From Acinetobacter wuhouensis (GTDB taxonomy: Bacteria; Pseudomonadota; Gammaproteobacteria; Pseudomonadales; Moraxellaceae): a stretch of DNA of 64,000 bases. Location: contig NZ_CP031716.1 of assembly GCF_001696605.3 (NCBI RefSeq), positions 3,100,001-3,164,000 of the forward strand, given 5' to 3'. Position numbers and translations under genes: made by a program. The notes below the pieces were generated by a model, which was not told where the DNA came from, ran no database searches, and saw only the letters and a program-made list of their open reading frames with translations. Below are positions 9,223 through 17,525 of the stretch, piece after piece (position 1 is the stretch's first letter; every line of letters begins with the position of its first letter).

Positions 9223-10028
9223 AGCATTCTCCGCGCGATACAATAAATCGGATGATAGGACAAAGGATATGACGCTTTGCCCAATTCATCCTGTGTTAAA
9301 AACTGCTGATAATTCAGATAAAAATCCTGCAAACTTTGCTTTGTCCAACGGAAGTTTGAAGCTGTAGCTGTGACACCTGTGGCTTTTAAATGCTGCAATA
9401 TTTGCTTTGGATGTTCAAAATTTAAAGCTTCAATCTGTTCGGAAATATGCAGAATTTCAAAACCATTCTGTTGCAGTTTTTCCTGAATATTATCAAGGCT
9501 TAAATAATCTAAACCCTGCCCTGTTAAAGCTTTAATTTCCTGTAAATTCTGCTGTCCAAAAGTCGAAAAACATAACAAAGCGTGAGGATTTAAACTGTGT
9601 CGTGCTTTGGCAAATACTGCCTCTAAATCCCCCATCCATTGCAAAACAGAACTTGATGCAATCAGGTCGTTATTTTGAGGAAAATTCAACTGTTCAATAT
9701 CACCAATCAGGAACTTAATCTTTTGCTGAGTTTGAATCTGATCTGACTGAAAATGCTGCTGAACTTCTGAATAAAGATCATTTAAAATCAGATGCTTGAT
9801 CTGTAAATTTTCAATGAGTAGATAACTTAAATTACCTGAACCACAACCCATTTCAAAAACCTGATTAAACTGCTTAGGACAGTATTGTGCTATTAAATCA
9901 AATAATTGCTGTGCAATTTTACGTTGCACAATGGCATGTTCAGGATAGCTTTGCCCTGCTTGTGCAAAGCGCAACGCCACTTGCGTTTTATCAATATGTT
10001 GTGGATTTTTCATTGCAATATTCATCAT
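9219..10028 (-). CDS. bioC: malonyl-ACP O-methyltransferase
   Basis: BioC methylates malonyl-ACP so that fatty acid synthase can build the pimeloyl chain. The SAM-binding motif EMGCGSGNLSYLL is at about residues 57-70, followed by NDLYSE, FLIGDIEQL and SSSVLQWM, all typical of BioC. The length (269) is near the E. coli enzyme. Three in-frame ATG codons lie within the first six positions and no strong ribosome site chooses between them. It is 4 bp downstream of bioF and overlaps bioD by 4 bp. Confidence 0.93.
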   Translation of the reverse strand: MMNIAMKNPQHIDKTQVALRFAQAGQSYPEHAIVQRKIAQQLFDLIAQYCPKQFNQVFEMGCGSGNLSYLLIENLQIKHLILNDLYSEVQQHFQSDQIQTQQKIKFLIGDIEQLNFPQNNDLIASSSVLQWMGDLEAVFAKARHSLNPHALLCFSTFGQQNLQEIKALTGQGLDYLSLDNIQEKLQQNGFEILHISEQIEALNFEHPKQILQHLKATGVTATASNFRWTKQSLQDFYLNYQQFLTQDELGKASYPLSYHPIYCIARRML

Positions 10029-10032
10029 CAGT

Positions 10033-11193
10033 TCACAACAAAGTCACAAGTTGTTCAAGCTCAGATTGCTTGATTTGTGCAGTGAGCGAAATGCGTAATC
10101 GTGAACTGTTTTGTGGCACTGTCGGTGGACGCACAGGCATGATGTAAAAACCTGCCTCCTGCAACGCTTTGGCTTTTGCCACTGTTTTTGTAGATTCACC
10201 AATAATTACAGGCACAATATGCGAACTTGAAGGACAATCAAAACCTTGATTAATCACAGCTTGCTGTAAATATGTGCTGAGCTGTTGTAAATGCTGACGT
10301 TGTGAATTTAAATTCAGCACTTTCTTAAAAATAAAATTTGTCCATGCCATACAGATCGGTGGTTGCGCTGTACTGAAGATCAATGGACGCATCGCATTGA
10401 TCAAGTAATCCCGAATAATTGCATGACAAATCAAATATCCACCGACTGAGGCAATCGCTTTACCAAATGTCCCAACCAAAAGATCAATCTCATCAATCAC
10501 GCCATATTGTTCCGCACAGCCTAGACCCTGCTCGCCACGCACACCGATTGCATGCGCTTCATCGACATAGAGCATGACTTTGGCAAATTGCTTTTTGATG
10601 CGAACCAGATCAGCTAAATCAGTTTCATCACCATCCATACTGAAAATGGATTCAGTCACTACAATGATACGCTCAAAGGCTTCATCATCATGATATTTCT
10701 GTAAAAGTTGAGTCAGATGAACCAGATCATTATGACGATAACGCACATATTTTGCTGTGGATAAACGGATGCCATCAATCATACTTGCATGAATCAGTTT
10801 GTCAGCAAGAATCAAAGTTTTACTGTCTGCAAGCGCAGGTAAAATCCCGATATTCATGTGATAGCCACTGTTAAATAACAGCGCAGCACGACCATGAAAA
10901 GCCTGACTTAAACTCGCTTCAAGCTGTTCATATTCAGGAAAATTTCCTGTGAGTAAGCGTGACGATGTCGAACTCATCCAGCGTTGATCATTCGGTGTTT
11001 CATCAAAGAACTGTTCACGCAATTGCGGATCAGAATTTAAGCCCAAATAGTCATTGGATGCGAGATTCAACATGCGTCGATCATTGATTTGAATATAACG
11101 ATCTTGCTGAATATTGGTGGTAAATTGGCGGAAATTGCCTTGCTGTTTCAGTTGATCCAGTTGTGTAGAAAAATGCTCCAGTAAATGGCTCAC
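10033..11193 (-). CDS. bioF: 8-amino-7-oxononanoate synthase
   Basis: This PLP enzyme condenses pimeloyl-ACP (or -CoA) with L-alanine. The 386-residue chain shows the fold-type I pattern: [11 protein letters not shown] near the start, [17 protein letters not shown], and the Schiff-base lysine in [13 protein letters not shown]. The start is GTG at 11193, overlapping the bioA stop as GTGA and preceded by GGAGAATGCATC. That overlap supports coupled translation from bioA. Confidence 0.95.
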   Translation of the reverse strand: MSHLLEHFSTQLDQLKQQGNFRQFTTNIQQDRYIQINDRRMLNLASNDYLGLNSDPQLREQFFDETPNDQRWMSSTSSRLLTGNFPEYEQLEASLSQAFHGRAALLFNSGYHMNIGILPALADSKTLILADKLIHASMIDGIRLSTAKYVRYRHNDLVHLTQLLQKYHDDEAFERIIVVTESIFSMDGDETDLADLVRIKKQFAKVMLYVDEAHAIGVRGEQGLGCAEQYGVIDEIDLLVGTFGKAIASVGGYLICHAIIRDYLINAMRPLIFSTAQPPICMAWTNFIFKKVLNLNSQRQHLQQLSTYLQQAVINQGFDCPSSSHIVPVIIGESTKTVAKAKALQEAGFYIMPVRPPTVPQNSSRLRISLTAQIKQSELEQLVTLL

Positions 11194-12542
11194 GATGCAT
11201 TCTCCATACCGTTTTTCATATTTTTAACGACTTCAACCAGTTGTTCTAACAGTGTTTTTAATTCATTTTCGGAAATAACATAAGGTGGCATCACATAGAC
11301 CAGTTTGCCAAATGGACGAATCCAGATCCCACGGCGCACAAACTCTTGTTGCAGGGTTTTCATATCGACGTTAAAGGTCAATTCCACCACGCCAATCGCA
11401 CCTAGAACACGCACATCTTTGATAAAATCGAGCTGTGCCAAAGGCTGTAAATGACTCGATAATTGCTGTTCAATGCGCTGAATATTCGCTTGCCAATCCT
11501 GAGAAGTGAGCAATTCTGTACTTCGTACCGCCACCGCACATGCCAAGGGATTTGCCATAAAAGTCGGACCATGCATAAACACACCCGCCTCACCCTGACT
11601 GATGGTTTCCGCTACTTTTTTTGTGGTCAGCGTCGCTGATAAAGTCATATAACCACCTGTCAAACCTTTGCCTATGCACATAATGTCAGGCTCTATACCT
11701 GCCCATTCCCATGCAAAAAGCTTGCCTGTACGTCCAAAACCTGTGGCGATTTCATCAAAAATCAGCAGGATATTGTATTTTTCACAGAGCAGTTTGGCTT
11801 GGCGTAAATATTCAGGATGATAAAAACGCATACCGCCTGCACCTTGTACAATTGGTTCAAGGATGAATGCGGCAATGTTTTCATGTTGTTCTGCTAAGGT
11901 TTTTTCGAGTTCAGCAGTGTCAGATGGATTCCATTCTTCATCAAAAGCGGTTTGTGGTGTAGGAACAAAAATCCGATTGGGCAAACTTGAACCAAAAATC
12001 TGATGCATCCCTGTAACAGGATCGCAGACCGACATCGCATTCCACGTATCACCATGATAGCCTGAGCGCGGTGTAACAAAGTTGGTCTTAGCAATTTTGC
12101 CTTGTGCAGACCAAAACTGAACTGCCATTTTCAAAGCGACTTCTACGGCAACAGAACCTGAATCGGCATAGAAAATTTTATCCAAACTTGGTGGGGTAAT
12201 TTTGAGTAGTAATTTTCCAAGTTGAATCGCAGGATCATGGGTAAAGCCACCAAACATGATATGCGACATATTTTGCAGTTGATCTGTCACTGCCTGATTC
12301 AGTTCAGGATGGTTATAACCATGTATCGCACACCACCATGAGGACATACCATCAATCAACTGCCGACCATCTTCAAGTTCAATGATCGCACCGTGTGCCC
12401 TTTTCACTTTAAACGTCGGTAGCGGGTTGGTCATAGACGTATAAGGATGCCAAATATGTTGTTGATCAAATGCCTGATCACCGAGTTGATCATTCAACGA
12501 ATCATCTAACGTTTGGCTTGATTCAGTATTTGAATCGGTCAT
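11190..12542 (-). CDS. bioA: adenosylmethionine-8-amino-7-oxononanoate aminotransferase
   Basis: BioA transfers an amino group from SAM to KAPA to give DAPA. Motifs are WHPYTSM near the N-terminus, [30 protein letters not shown], and the PLP lysine in [15 protein letters not shown] longer start at 12554 exists, but the ATG at 12542 sits 6 bases after GGAG, so I prefer it (450 residues). It is the first of four tightly overlapping genes bioA-bioF-bioC-bioD. Confidence 0.95.
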   Translation of the reverse strand: MTDSNTESSQTLDDSLNDQLGDQAFDQQHIWHPYTSMTNPLPTFKVKRAHGAIIELEDGRQLIDGMSSWWCAIHGYNHPELNQAVTDQLQNMSHIMFGGFTHDPAIQLGKLLLKITPPSLDKIFYADSGSVAVEVALKMAVQFWSAQGKIAKTNFVTPRSGYHGDTWNAMSVCDPVTGMHQIFGSSLPNRIFVPTPQTAFDEEWNPSDTAELEKTLAEQHENIAAFILEPIVQGAGGMRFYHPEYLRQAKLLCEKYNILLIFDEIATGFGRTGKLFAWEWAGIEPDIMCIGKGLTGGYMTLSATLTTKKVAETISQGEAGVFMHGPTFMANPLACAVAVRSTELLTSQDWQANIQRIEQQLSSHLQPLAQLDFIKDVRVLGAIGVVELTFNVDMKTLQQEFVRRGIWIRPFGKLVYVMPPYVISENELKTLLEQLVEVVKNMKNGMENAS

Positions 12543-12634
12543 CCTTAACTCCATGTAACATTTATCGCAATAAATCTATTTTACAGATCTTAAACCTGCA
12601 TGAATGATAAATAAATTGCGAGATGCACCACTTA

Positions 12635-13402
12635 TCAGGATGTTTGCTTTATTTTTTGTAAATATTGGCAGATTTTGTCAGTGATTAGATCAACTTGGAA
12701 AACAGGCAAGCCATGTGAGCCACTGATTAACTCCGCTTCAAAAAACTTTGCATCTAATTTTTCCAGATTCTCCAAGACTTTGTAACTAACTAAATAATCC
12801 TGCTTTCCGAAGATATGATATTGCTGACCTGCATATTTTTTCAGGATATTGACAAAGTTTAAATTTTCCAACAAGTTTAACCCATCTTGTAATAGCTCGA
12901 TCTTCTGTGCCTGAATCAAACTTTGCAACTTTAAAAAATCTGCTTTGGTACTTTCTACGCCTTGGCAGACCATGTAGCCAAATTTCTTTAAGGTCGTAAT
13001 AGCGTCAGTTTCAAAAGATTGTTTAAAACTTTGGAATGTCGCTTGTGGCATTGCAGTTTGCCACGCATCATTGGCAACAAAACATGGATTGGATGCTAAG
13101 GTAATCAGCACTTTGTGTTGTTGATATTGCTTGGAAATTTGATCAACCAATAATGTCGCAAGCTGTCCACCCAATGACCATCCGATGATCACATCAAACG
13201 CTTTGGCTTTTTCAGTTTGGCGTTGTAATTCCACATCGTCCAAAGCATTGAAAATATTGATCAGTTCAACTTCATGTCCTTGGTTTTGTAAAACTTGCTG
13301 TAAGGCGCTGAGTAGTTTAGTACCACCGCCCCAACCTGTGATGAGTAAAATTTTTTGATTCAAAGTGATTCCATTATGAAAATGATTAACTATTTTCAGC
13401 AC
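12635..13402 (-). CDS. bioH: BioH-like pimeloyl-ACP methyl ester carboxylesterase
   Basis: An alpha/beta hydrolase of 255 residues. It resembles BioH by an oxyanion loop (TGWGGG), the nucleophile elbow GWSLGGQLA, the BioH-like stretch TLASNPCFVANDAW after it, a catalytic Asp in GKQDYLV and His in SGSHGLPV. BioH cuts the methyl ester of pimeloyl-ACP to end the BioC-primed cycle. It lies 92 bp upstream of bioA on the same strand, which strongly supports the role. The annotated start is GTG at 13402. A TTG at 13363 preceded by GGA is an alternative that would trim 13 residues. The N-terminal half diverges from E. coli BioH. Confidence 0.75.
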   Translation of the reverse strand: MLKIVNHFHNGITLNQKILLITGWGGGTKLLSALQQVLQNQGHEVELINIFNALDDVELQRQTEKAKAFDVIIGWSLGGQLATLLVDQISKQYQQHKVLITLASNPCFVANDAWQTAMPQATFQSFKQSFETDAITTLKKFGYMVCQGVESTKADFLKLQSLIQAQKIELLQDGLNLLENLNFVNILKKYAGQQYHIFGKQDYLVSYKVLENLEKLDAKFFEAELISGSHGLPVFQVDLITDKICQYLQKIKQTS

Positions 13403-13437
13403 AGCCTTAACTTTCCAATCTAATTTTAATTAAGACT

Positions 13438-13556
13438 GCGTAGGCAATGCCTCACTTTTGACGGATCAAAAGTGACAAAAATCCTCTGTTAGACAAAGGG
13501 TACATCCATGATACCCTTGTCTAACGGCGACATCCATGTCGCTTAACGCGATAGCA
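13438..13556 (+). repeat. interspersed structured repeat, copy A
   Basis: This non-coding block matches 52262-52388 in the opposite orientation. It folds into three hairpins: TCACTTTTGA / TCAAAAGTGA around CGGA (13452-13475), GTTAGACAA...GGGTA / TACCC...TTGTCTAAC (13488-13525), and GCGACAT / ATGTCGC (13527-13542), ending in TAACGCGATAGCA. Differences from copy B are largely compensated in the stems. Confidence 0.85.
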
Positions 13557-13695
13557 ATTTTCTTCGATTAAAAAGTATAGTCTCATACCAATCATCTTAA
13601 AATCTGCCCCATCATAAATACCAACATTTTTCATCACGCATGAAATCTAAAATTTGCTAAGATCAAAACTGCTTAAATGTATGGAAATATCTGTA

Positions 13696-14265
13696 ATGAC
13701 ATTTGTTAAACTCGTGAGTATCAGCCTACTTTCCATTTCTACACTAGGCATGTTTAATTTCGCCCAAGCTGAAAGCTCAATTTTTTCCAAAGTCGATGCT
13801 GATCAAAAACAATGGGTAGGCAAACCTGCACCGAGCTTTAAATTACAAGATCAAAATGCAAAATGGCATGAACTCAGCCAATATAAAGGCAAATGGGTCG
13901 TACTCTATTTTTATCCAAAAGATAACTCACCAGGTTGTACCCAAGAAGCCAATCAATTTAAAACGCTTTATCCACAATTTATCAAAAATAATGCCGTGGT
14001 TTTAGGCGTAAGTTTAGATGATGTCGAGTCACATCAAAAATTCTCTGAAAAATTAGGTTTAAACTTTCCAATCCTTGCTGACAATGATCATCAACTTGCA
14101 AGTCAATTGGGGATTATTCGAAATCTTGGTATTACAAAAATCGCCAAACGGGAAACCTTTCTGATTGATCCACAAGGCATTGTGACCTATCACTATAGCA
14201 GTGTGAATACACAAACCCATGCAGGGCAAGTTTTAGCAGATATTCAAAAGTTTTCTAAAAAGTAG
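13696..14265 (+). CDS. periplasmic peroxiredoxin (Bcp/PrxQ-like, 1-Cys)
   Basis: The chosen ATG at 13696 gives 189 residues with a signal peptide (MTFVKLVSISLLSISTLG ... FAQA). The mature domain has a thioredoxin fold of the AhpC/TSA family. The peroxidatic cysteine lies in YPKDNSPGCTQEANQF, and TFLIDPQGIV is typical of PrxQ. E. coli Bcp has a resolving cysteine five residues after the first; here that position is not Cys, and the mature protein has no other cysteine, so a 1-Cys mechanism is expected. It probably reduces peroxides in the periplasm. An in-frame ATG at 13681 is possible. Confidence 0.85.
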   Translation: MTFVKLVSISLLSISTLGMFNFAQAESSIFSKVDADQKQWVGKPAPSFKLQDQNAKWHELSQYKGKWVVLYFYPKDNSPGCTQEANQFKTLYPQFIKNNAVVLGVSLDDVESHQKFSEKLGLNFPILADNDHQLASQLGIIRNLGITKIAKRETFLIDPQGIVTYHYSSVNTQTHAGQVLADIQKFSKK

Positions 14266-14335
14266 CCAATAAAAAGAATGCTGATCAGTTAAGCAAAATT
14301 ATTGGAAAAATTCCTAAAATCTCCCCTAACCCTGA

Positions 14336-14440
14336 GCCATATATGGCGCAAGGAAAAGAGGGGAACTTCTTGTAACTAAAATAATTTTTTAGTAATGAAA
14401 AGCTCCCTCCTTTGAAAAAGGAGGGTTGGGGAGGATTTAA
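14336..14440. repeat. MITE-like short interspersed repeat
   Basis: The ends are inverted copies of AAATC(C/T)CCCC-type sequence: AAAATCTCCCCTAACCC at the left and GGGTTGGGGAGGATTT at the right. An internal hairpin CCCTCCTTT / AAAGGAGGG lies near the right end. It belongs with the elements at 57617, 60300 and 60416. Confidence 0.7.
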
Positions 14441-14465
14441 AAACTAAACTGACGGACAATATCCA

Positions 14466-14502
14466 ATAAAAAAGCCTTTAAACATTCATCTAAAGGCTTT
14501 TA
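14466..14502. terminator. bidirectional terminator between peroxiredoxin and ferritin genes
   Basis: AAAAGCCTTTA / TAAAGGCTTTT around AACATTCATC has A/T tracts on both sides. It serves the convergent genes ending at 14265 and 14534. Confidence 0.85.
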
Positions 14503-14533
14503 ACATCAGATTTAAAATGATGTTTTATTCATC

Positions 14534-14998
14534 TTACATTTGAGATTGAATATAATTTGGTAGACCAATTAACTCAATTAGACGCATTTGTTTTTCTAAC
14601 CAATACGTATGATCTTCTTCAGTATCCGACATTTGCTGACGAAGCATATCACGTGTGACATAATCACCTTTTTCTTCACACAGCTTCACGCCTTGCGCTA
14701 ACTTTTCACGTACATGATATTCAAGTGCCAAATCAGCTTTTAAGCAAGTCACCACATCTGTACCCACTTCAATATCATCACGATCCATGTTCGGTGTTCC
14801 CTCAAGGAACAACACACGGCGAATTAACGCATCAGCATGTGCGCCTTCTTCTTGACTTTCATGGTCGATGCGTTCGAAAATTTTGCTTAAACCCCAATCT
14901 TCGTACATACGAGAATGGATAAGATATTGATCACGAGCAGCCAGTTCACCACCGATCAACATGTTTAGATAGTCTACAACTTCTGGATTGCCACGCAT
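14534..14998 (-). CDS. ftnA: bacterioferritin-like ferritin of the FtnA type (no haem-ligand Met)
   Basis: This is a four-helix ferritin of 154 residues when started at 14998, where GGAG precedes ATG; the longer frame to 15178 lacks similarity. Ferroxidase ligands are visible in GELAARDQY (Glu), [11 protein letters not shown] (Glu and His) and [11 protein letters not shown]. In classical Bfr the residue before the ExxH histidine region includes Met52, which binds haem between subunits; here the stretch reads EEGAHAD with no Met. The sequence closely resembles the Pseudomonas FtnA/BfrA subunit. It stores iron as a 24-mer, alone or with a haem-binding BfrB encoded elsewhere. Confidence 0.88.
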   Translation of the reverse strand: MRGNPEVVDYLNMLIGGELAARDQYLIHSRMYEDWGLSKIFERIDHESQEEGAHADALIRRVLFLEGTPNMDRDDIEVGTDVVTCLKADLALEYHVREKLAQGVKLCEEKGDYVTRDMLRQQMSDTEEDHTYWLEKQMRLIELIGLPNYIQSQM

Positions 14999-15143
14999 TT
15001 CAAAAACTCCATACCCTTTTACGATATTATGAACACATTCAGTCTGGATTGCAAAATTTAATATGTGTAAGTTTATGATTTTTATAAACTTAAAATGAGA
15101 AACATACGCATTTACAGTCACATTCATAAATTTTTCAGATAAA

Positions 15144-15188
15144 AAATAAGCCCTTGCAAGGTTTAGCTCACATTGCAAAGGCTTATTT
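15144..15188 (-). terminator. terminator of the PepSY gene
   Basis: AAATAAGCC and GGCTTATTT, extended by TTGCAA on each arm with one C-A mismatch, form a long stem. On the minus strand it is followed by TTTTTT. It lies about 75 bp past the PepSY stop. Confidence 0.8.
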
Positions 15189-15261
15189 ATGTATAAATCT
15201 GCGACTGCTTAATTTTGTAACCATTACTAATGGTTCTTATTTCAAGCAAGATACATGCAAA

Positions 15262-16896
15262 TTACGGCTCAATTTTCACATTTGACCAAATTGATCCAAG
15301 CTCGGCATGTTGTTGTCTGGTCCGTGCTTGTTGATAGAAACGCAAAAAAGCCAAAGCAAATAAAATGGCAATAAGATCAATCCACCACAAACTTCCATGT
15401 GAAGCCCATAAACCAATATTAGGTATTAACAATGCAATGATCGAAGTCAAAGGCAATAAAAACAACAGGATTGCAGTCATTAATAATAAATGTGGCAATG
15501 CCGTTGCCGCACCTCGAACAAATGCATAAATCACCGCAAAAACAAAGATGGTGTAGTAGCTATACATCAACACCTGATTCATACTGTTTAAGTTCGGTTG
15601 AATGACAAAACTCCATTTCCCAAACAGCATGCCACCTGTAATTGCACCGACACAGCCGATACACGAACCTACAGTCAATGCAGCGATAAAACGTACATCT
15701 TTACGTTGTTGCGGTGGAGCTAAGTTTGGATTTTTTTGCCGTTTAAGCCGTGATTCAATCCATAAAATATTGCCTGAATAGAATAAAAATGCCCCACCAA
15801 TCCCAAGAATCACATAGAGCCAACGGGTAATATTTCCACCATAATTACCAAAATGCAGACTGAACATCGAGCGGATAACTTTGTCCATTGCACTGCTATG
15901 GGTATTTAAATTATTGGTATTATAAGCTTGAGTTTGATAGGGGTTGAACATCATCACATCAAAACTTTCCCCACGCAGCATTTGATCTGGACTATACACA
16001 CTGGCACGGGCAGAGGCTTTCGCTGGCTTGTCGAGATTATTAAAACTAATTGAAGAGATTTGATAACCTTGCGCCTGCTCGCCTATACGTTGTAAAACTT
16101 TTTCAACATCCAACTTCGGTGCAGGATCTACAATTTTGACTGCGGCAGGTCGTTCAAACAGCGGCTTGTTTTTACTGACCAAGGTCCCCATCGCATCATA
16201 AAATAAGTCATGAAATGCAAATACAATGACTGAAACACTGATCAAGATATGAAATGGCAAACTGGTGATGCCGACAACATTATGCGCATCGAGCCAAAAA
16301 CGTTTTTTGTTTTTGCCCTTTCTAATCGCAAAATAATCTTTCACCAATGTAGGCAACAAGACAATCAAGCCCGTCATGATGGCTAAAAAGTACAATACCG
16401 CCACAATACCCATCACATAAACGCCCAATGCATGATGTCCCAACATGCCTGGAATTCCTGCTGTTTCATGTAGTTGTTCGATGAGCCAACCGAGTTTAGA
16501 GAGATTTTCCTGCTCAACGTTTAAAGTACCATCTGCATTTAAGGTCGCAAGCATAGCATTTTGATGGGTATCAAAATCATGATCATCTTGCCCTTTCTTC
16601 TCAGGTGCTTTCCATTGAATGGGTGCTTGATGAAATTCTTTCGAGTTTAAGTTCAATTGAAAACTTTTTAAGGTTTCAGGGTAATCAGCCTGAACTTTAC
16701 TTACCAATTCATTATATTGATTCGGCTGAATCATGGCTAAATTTTGCGAAGGCGGAGATGCCCAACGACTCAAATCGTGTTGAAACATACTCAATCCACC
16801 TGCAAAGAAACAGATGAATAAGAGGATTCCTGAAGTTATACCCACCCAAGTATGTAATTCTTTGGCTAAACGGATCATGTCCGTACGAACTTTCAT
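15262..16896 (-). CDS. PepSY-associated TM helix protein (siderophore-iron reductase type)
   Basis: The start at 16896 follows GCGGAGATAGAC and gives 544 residues; the ORF could run to 16914. An N-terminal helix (LHTWVGITSGILLFICFFAGG) is followed by a periplasmic region, then more helices with conserved His (HALGVYVMG, FHDLFYDAMG, HFGNYGG) and four helices at the C-terminus. PepSY-TM proteins of this kind sit in the inner membrane beside TonB receptor genes and are thought to reduce ferric siderophores in the periplasm. The gene is the last of the iron cluster and lies two bases after the upstream stop. Confidence 0.85.
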   Translation of the reverse strand: MKVRTDMIRLAKELHTWVGITSGILLFICFFAGGLSMFQHDLSRWASPPSQNLAMIQPNQYNELVSKVQADYPETLKSFQLNLNSKEFHQAPIQWKAPEKKGQDDHDFDTHQNAMLATLNADGTLNVEQENLSKLGWLIEQLHETAGIPGMLGHHALGVYVMGIVAVLYFLAIMTGLIVLLPTLVKDYFAIRKGKNKKRFWLDAHNVVGITSLPFHILISVSVIVFAFHDLFYDAMGTLVSKNKPLFERPAAVKIVDPAPKLDVEKVLQRIGEQAQGYQISSISFNNLDKPAKASARASVYSPDQMLRGESFDVMMFNPYQTQAYNTNNLNTHSSAMDKVIRSMFSLHFGNYGGNITRWLYVILGIGGAFLFYSGNILWIESRLKRQKNPNLAPPQQRKDVRFIAALTVGSCIGCVGAITGGMLFGKWSFVIQPNLNSMNQVLMYSYYTIFVFAVIYAFVRGAATALPHLLLMTAILLFLLPLTSIIALLIPNIGLWASHGSLWWIDLIAILFALAFLRFYQQARTRQQHAELGSIWSNVKIEP

Positions 16897-16898
16897 GT

Positions 16899-17189
16899 CT
16901 ATCTCCGCAACCAAAACACAAGACTATAAGCGATGATATTCAGTCCTAAATAAAGTAGAAAAGCCTGCCATCCACGTGGAATAAAATAGGCGATAAAAAA
17001 CAATGGACACCAAATCCATGGAATTGACCACATCCCGAGTTGTGGCGCAACGCCACGATCAATGTGTTCAATGCCCCACATGGTAATTAATGCAGAACAG
17101 GCAAATGCAAAACTTAATCCTAGAAATAAACCGACAAAAGTTTTACTCCACCAATCAGGTTGTATCTTTTGAGCGGATCGCATCTTCAT
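16899..17189 (-). CDS. small inner-membrane protein of the iron-uptake cluster
   Basis: The 96-residue protein has three hydrophobic segments (TFVGLFLGLSFAFACSALI, MWSIPWIWCPLFFIAYFI, FLLYLGLNIIAYSLVFWL). Small proteins of this form are common partners of PepSY proteins in proteobacterial siderophore loci (possibly DUF3649-like; I am not sure of the number). Its 5' end overlaps the preceding gene by about 30 bp, and its stop lies 2 bp before the PepSY start, so the three are translated from one message. Confidence 0.7.
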   Translation of the reverse strand: MKMRSAQKIQPDWWSKTFVGLFLGLSFAFACSALITMWGIEHIDRGVAPQLGMWSIPWIWCPLFFIAYFIPRGWQAFLLYLGLNIIAYSLVFWLRR

Positions 17190-17448
17190 ACGGAATATAC
17201 CTTTTCAGTAAGGGAATGAAGGGAATAAAAGACCAAGTCACAATCAGAGTCATACACCACATCAATATCGCCACCAATTTTGGCAATGCGTAAATCAATA
17301 TAGGTAGTGATACACAGACTAGGACGACACCCAAATAGAAGAATTTTTTTGTAAGCGGTGTTTTAAAAATTTGTTGATTGGCATGACTGCTATAAATCAA
17401 CACGCTCCCCAAAAAGCATAAAAATATTGCGAATAATTTCATTGCCAT
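17155..17448 (-). CDS. small membrane protein, DUF3325-like
   Basis: The 97-residue protein has three helices: an N-terminal LFAIFLCFLGSVLIYSSHA, FFYLGVVLVCVSLPILIYAL and VAILMWCMTLIVTWSFIPF. The layout suits the DUF3325 family, which neighbours PepSY proteins in iron loci. The function is unknown. It lies 77 bp beyond the receptor gene, with a terminator-like hairpin in between. An ATG at 17442 is an equally good start. Confidence 0.66.
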   Translation of the reverse strand: MAMKLFAIFLCFLGSVLIYSSHANQQIFKTPLTKKFFYLGVVLVCVSLPILIYALPKLVAILMWCMTLIVTWSFIPFIPLLKRYIPYEDAIRSKDTT

Positions 17449-17493
17449 ACACTCTATGTATTTAATACAAATCTCAATCTATAAAATGCAAAA

Positions 17494-17516
17494 AGCCCTC
17501 TGCATCACAAAGGGCT
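17494..17516 (-). terminator. terminator or attenuator between the TonB receptor and accessory genes
   Basis: AGCCCT / AGGGCT with a short A/T extension forms the stem, and TTTTTG follows on the minus strand. It stands between the receptor stop (17526) and the downstream small genes, so it should limit their transcription. Confidence 0.7.
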
Positions 17517-17525
17517 AATCATTTT

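Noticed and set aside
13500..13556. Reading the structured repeat as a short protein on its reverse strand
   Set aside because: Open frames arise from the stems; the differences between the two copies follow base pairing rather than codons.
14998..15178. Longer N-terminus of the ferritin
   Set aside because: The extra 60 residues overlap a terminator hairpin and have no ferritin similarity; ATG 14998 has a ribosome site.
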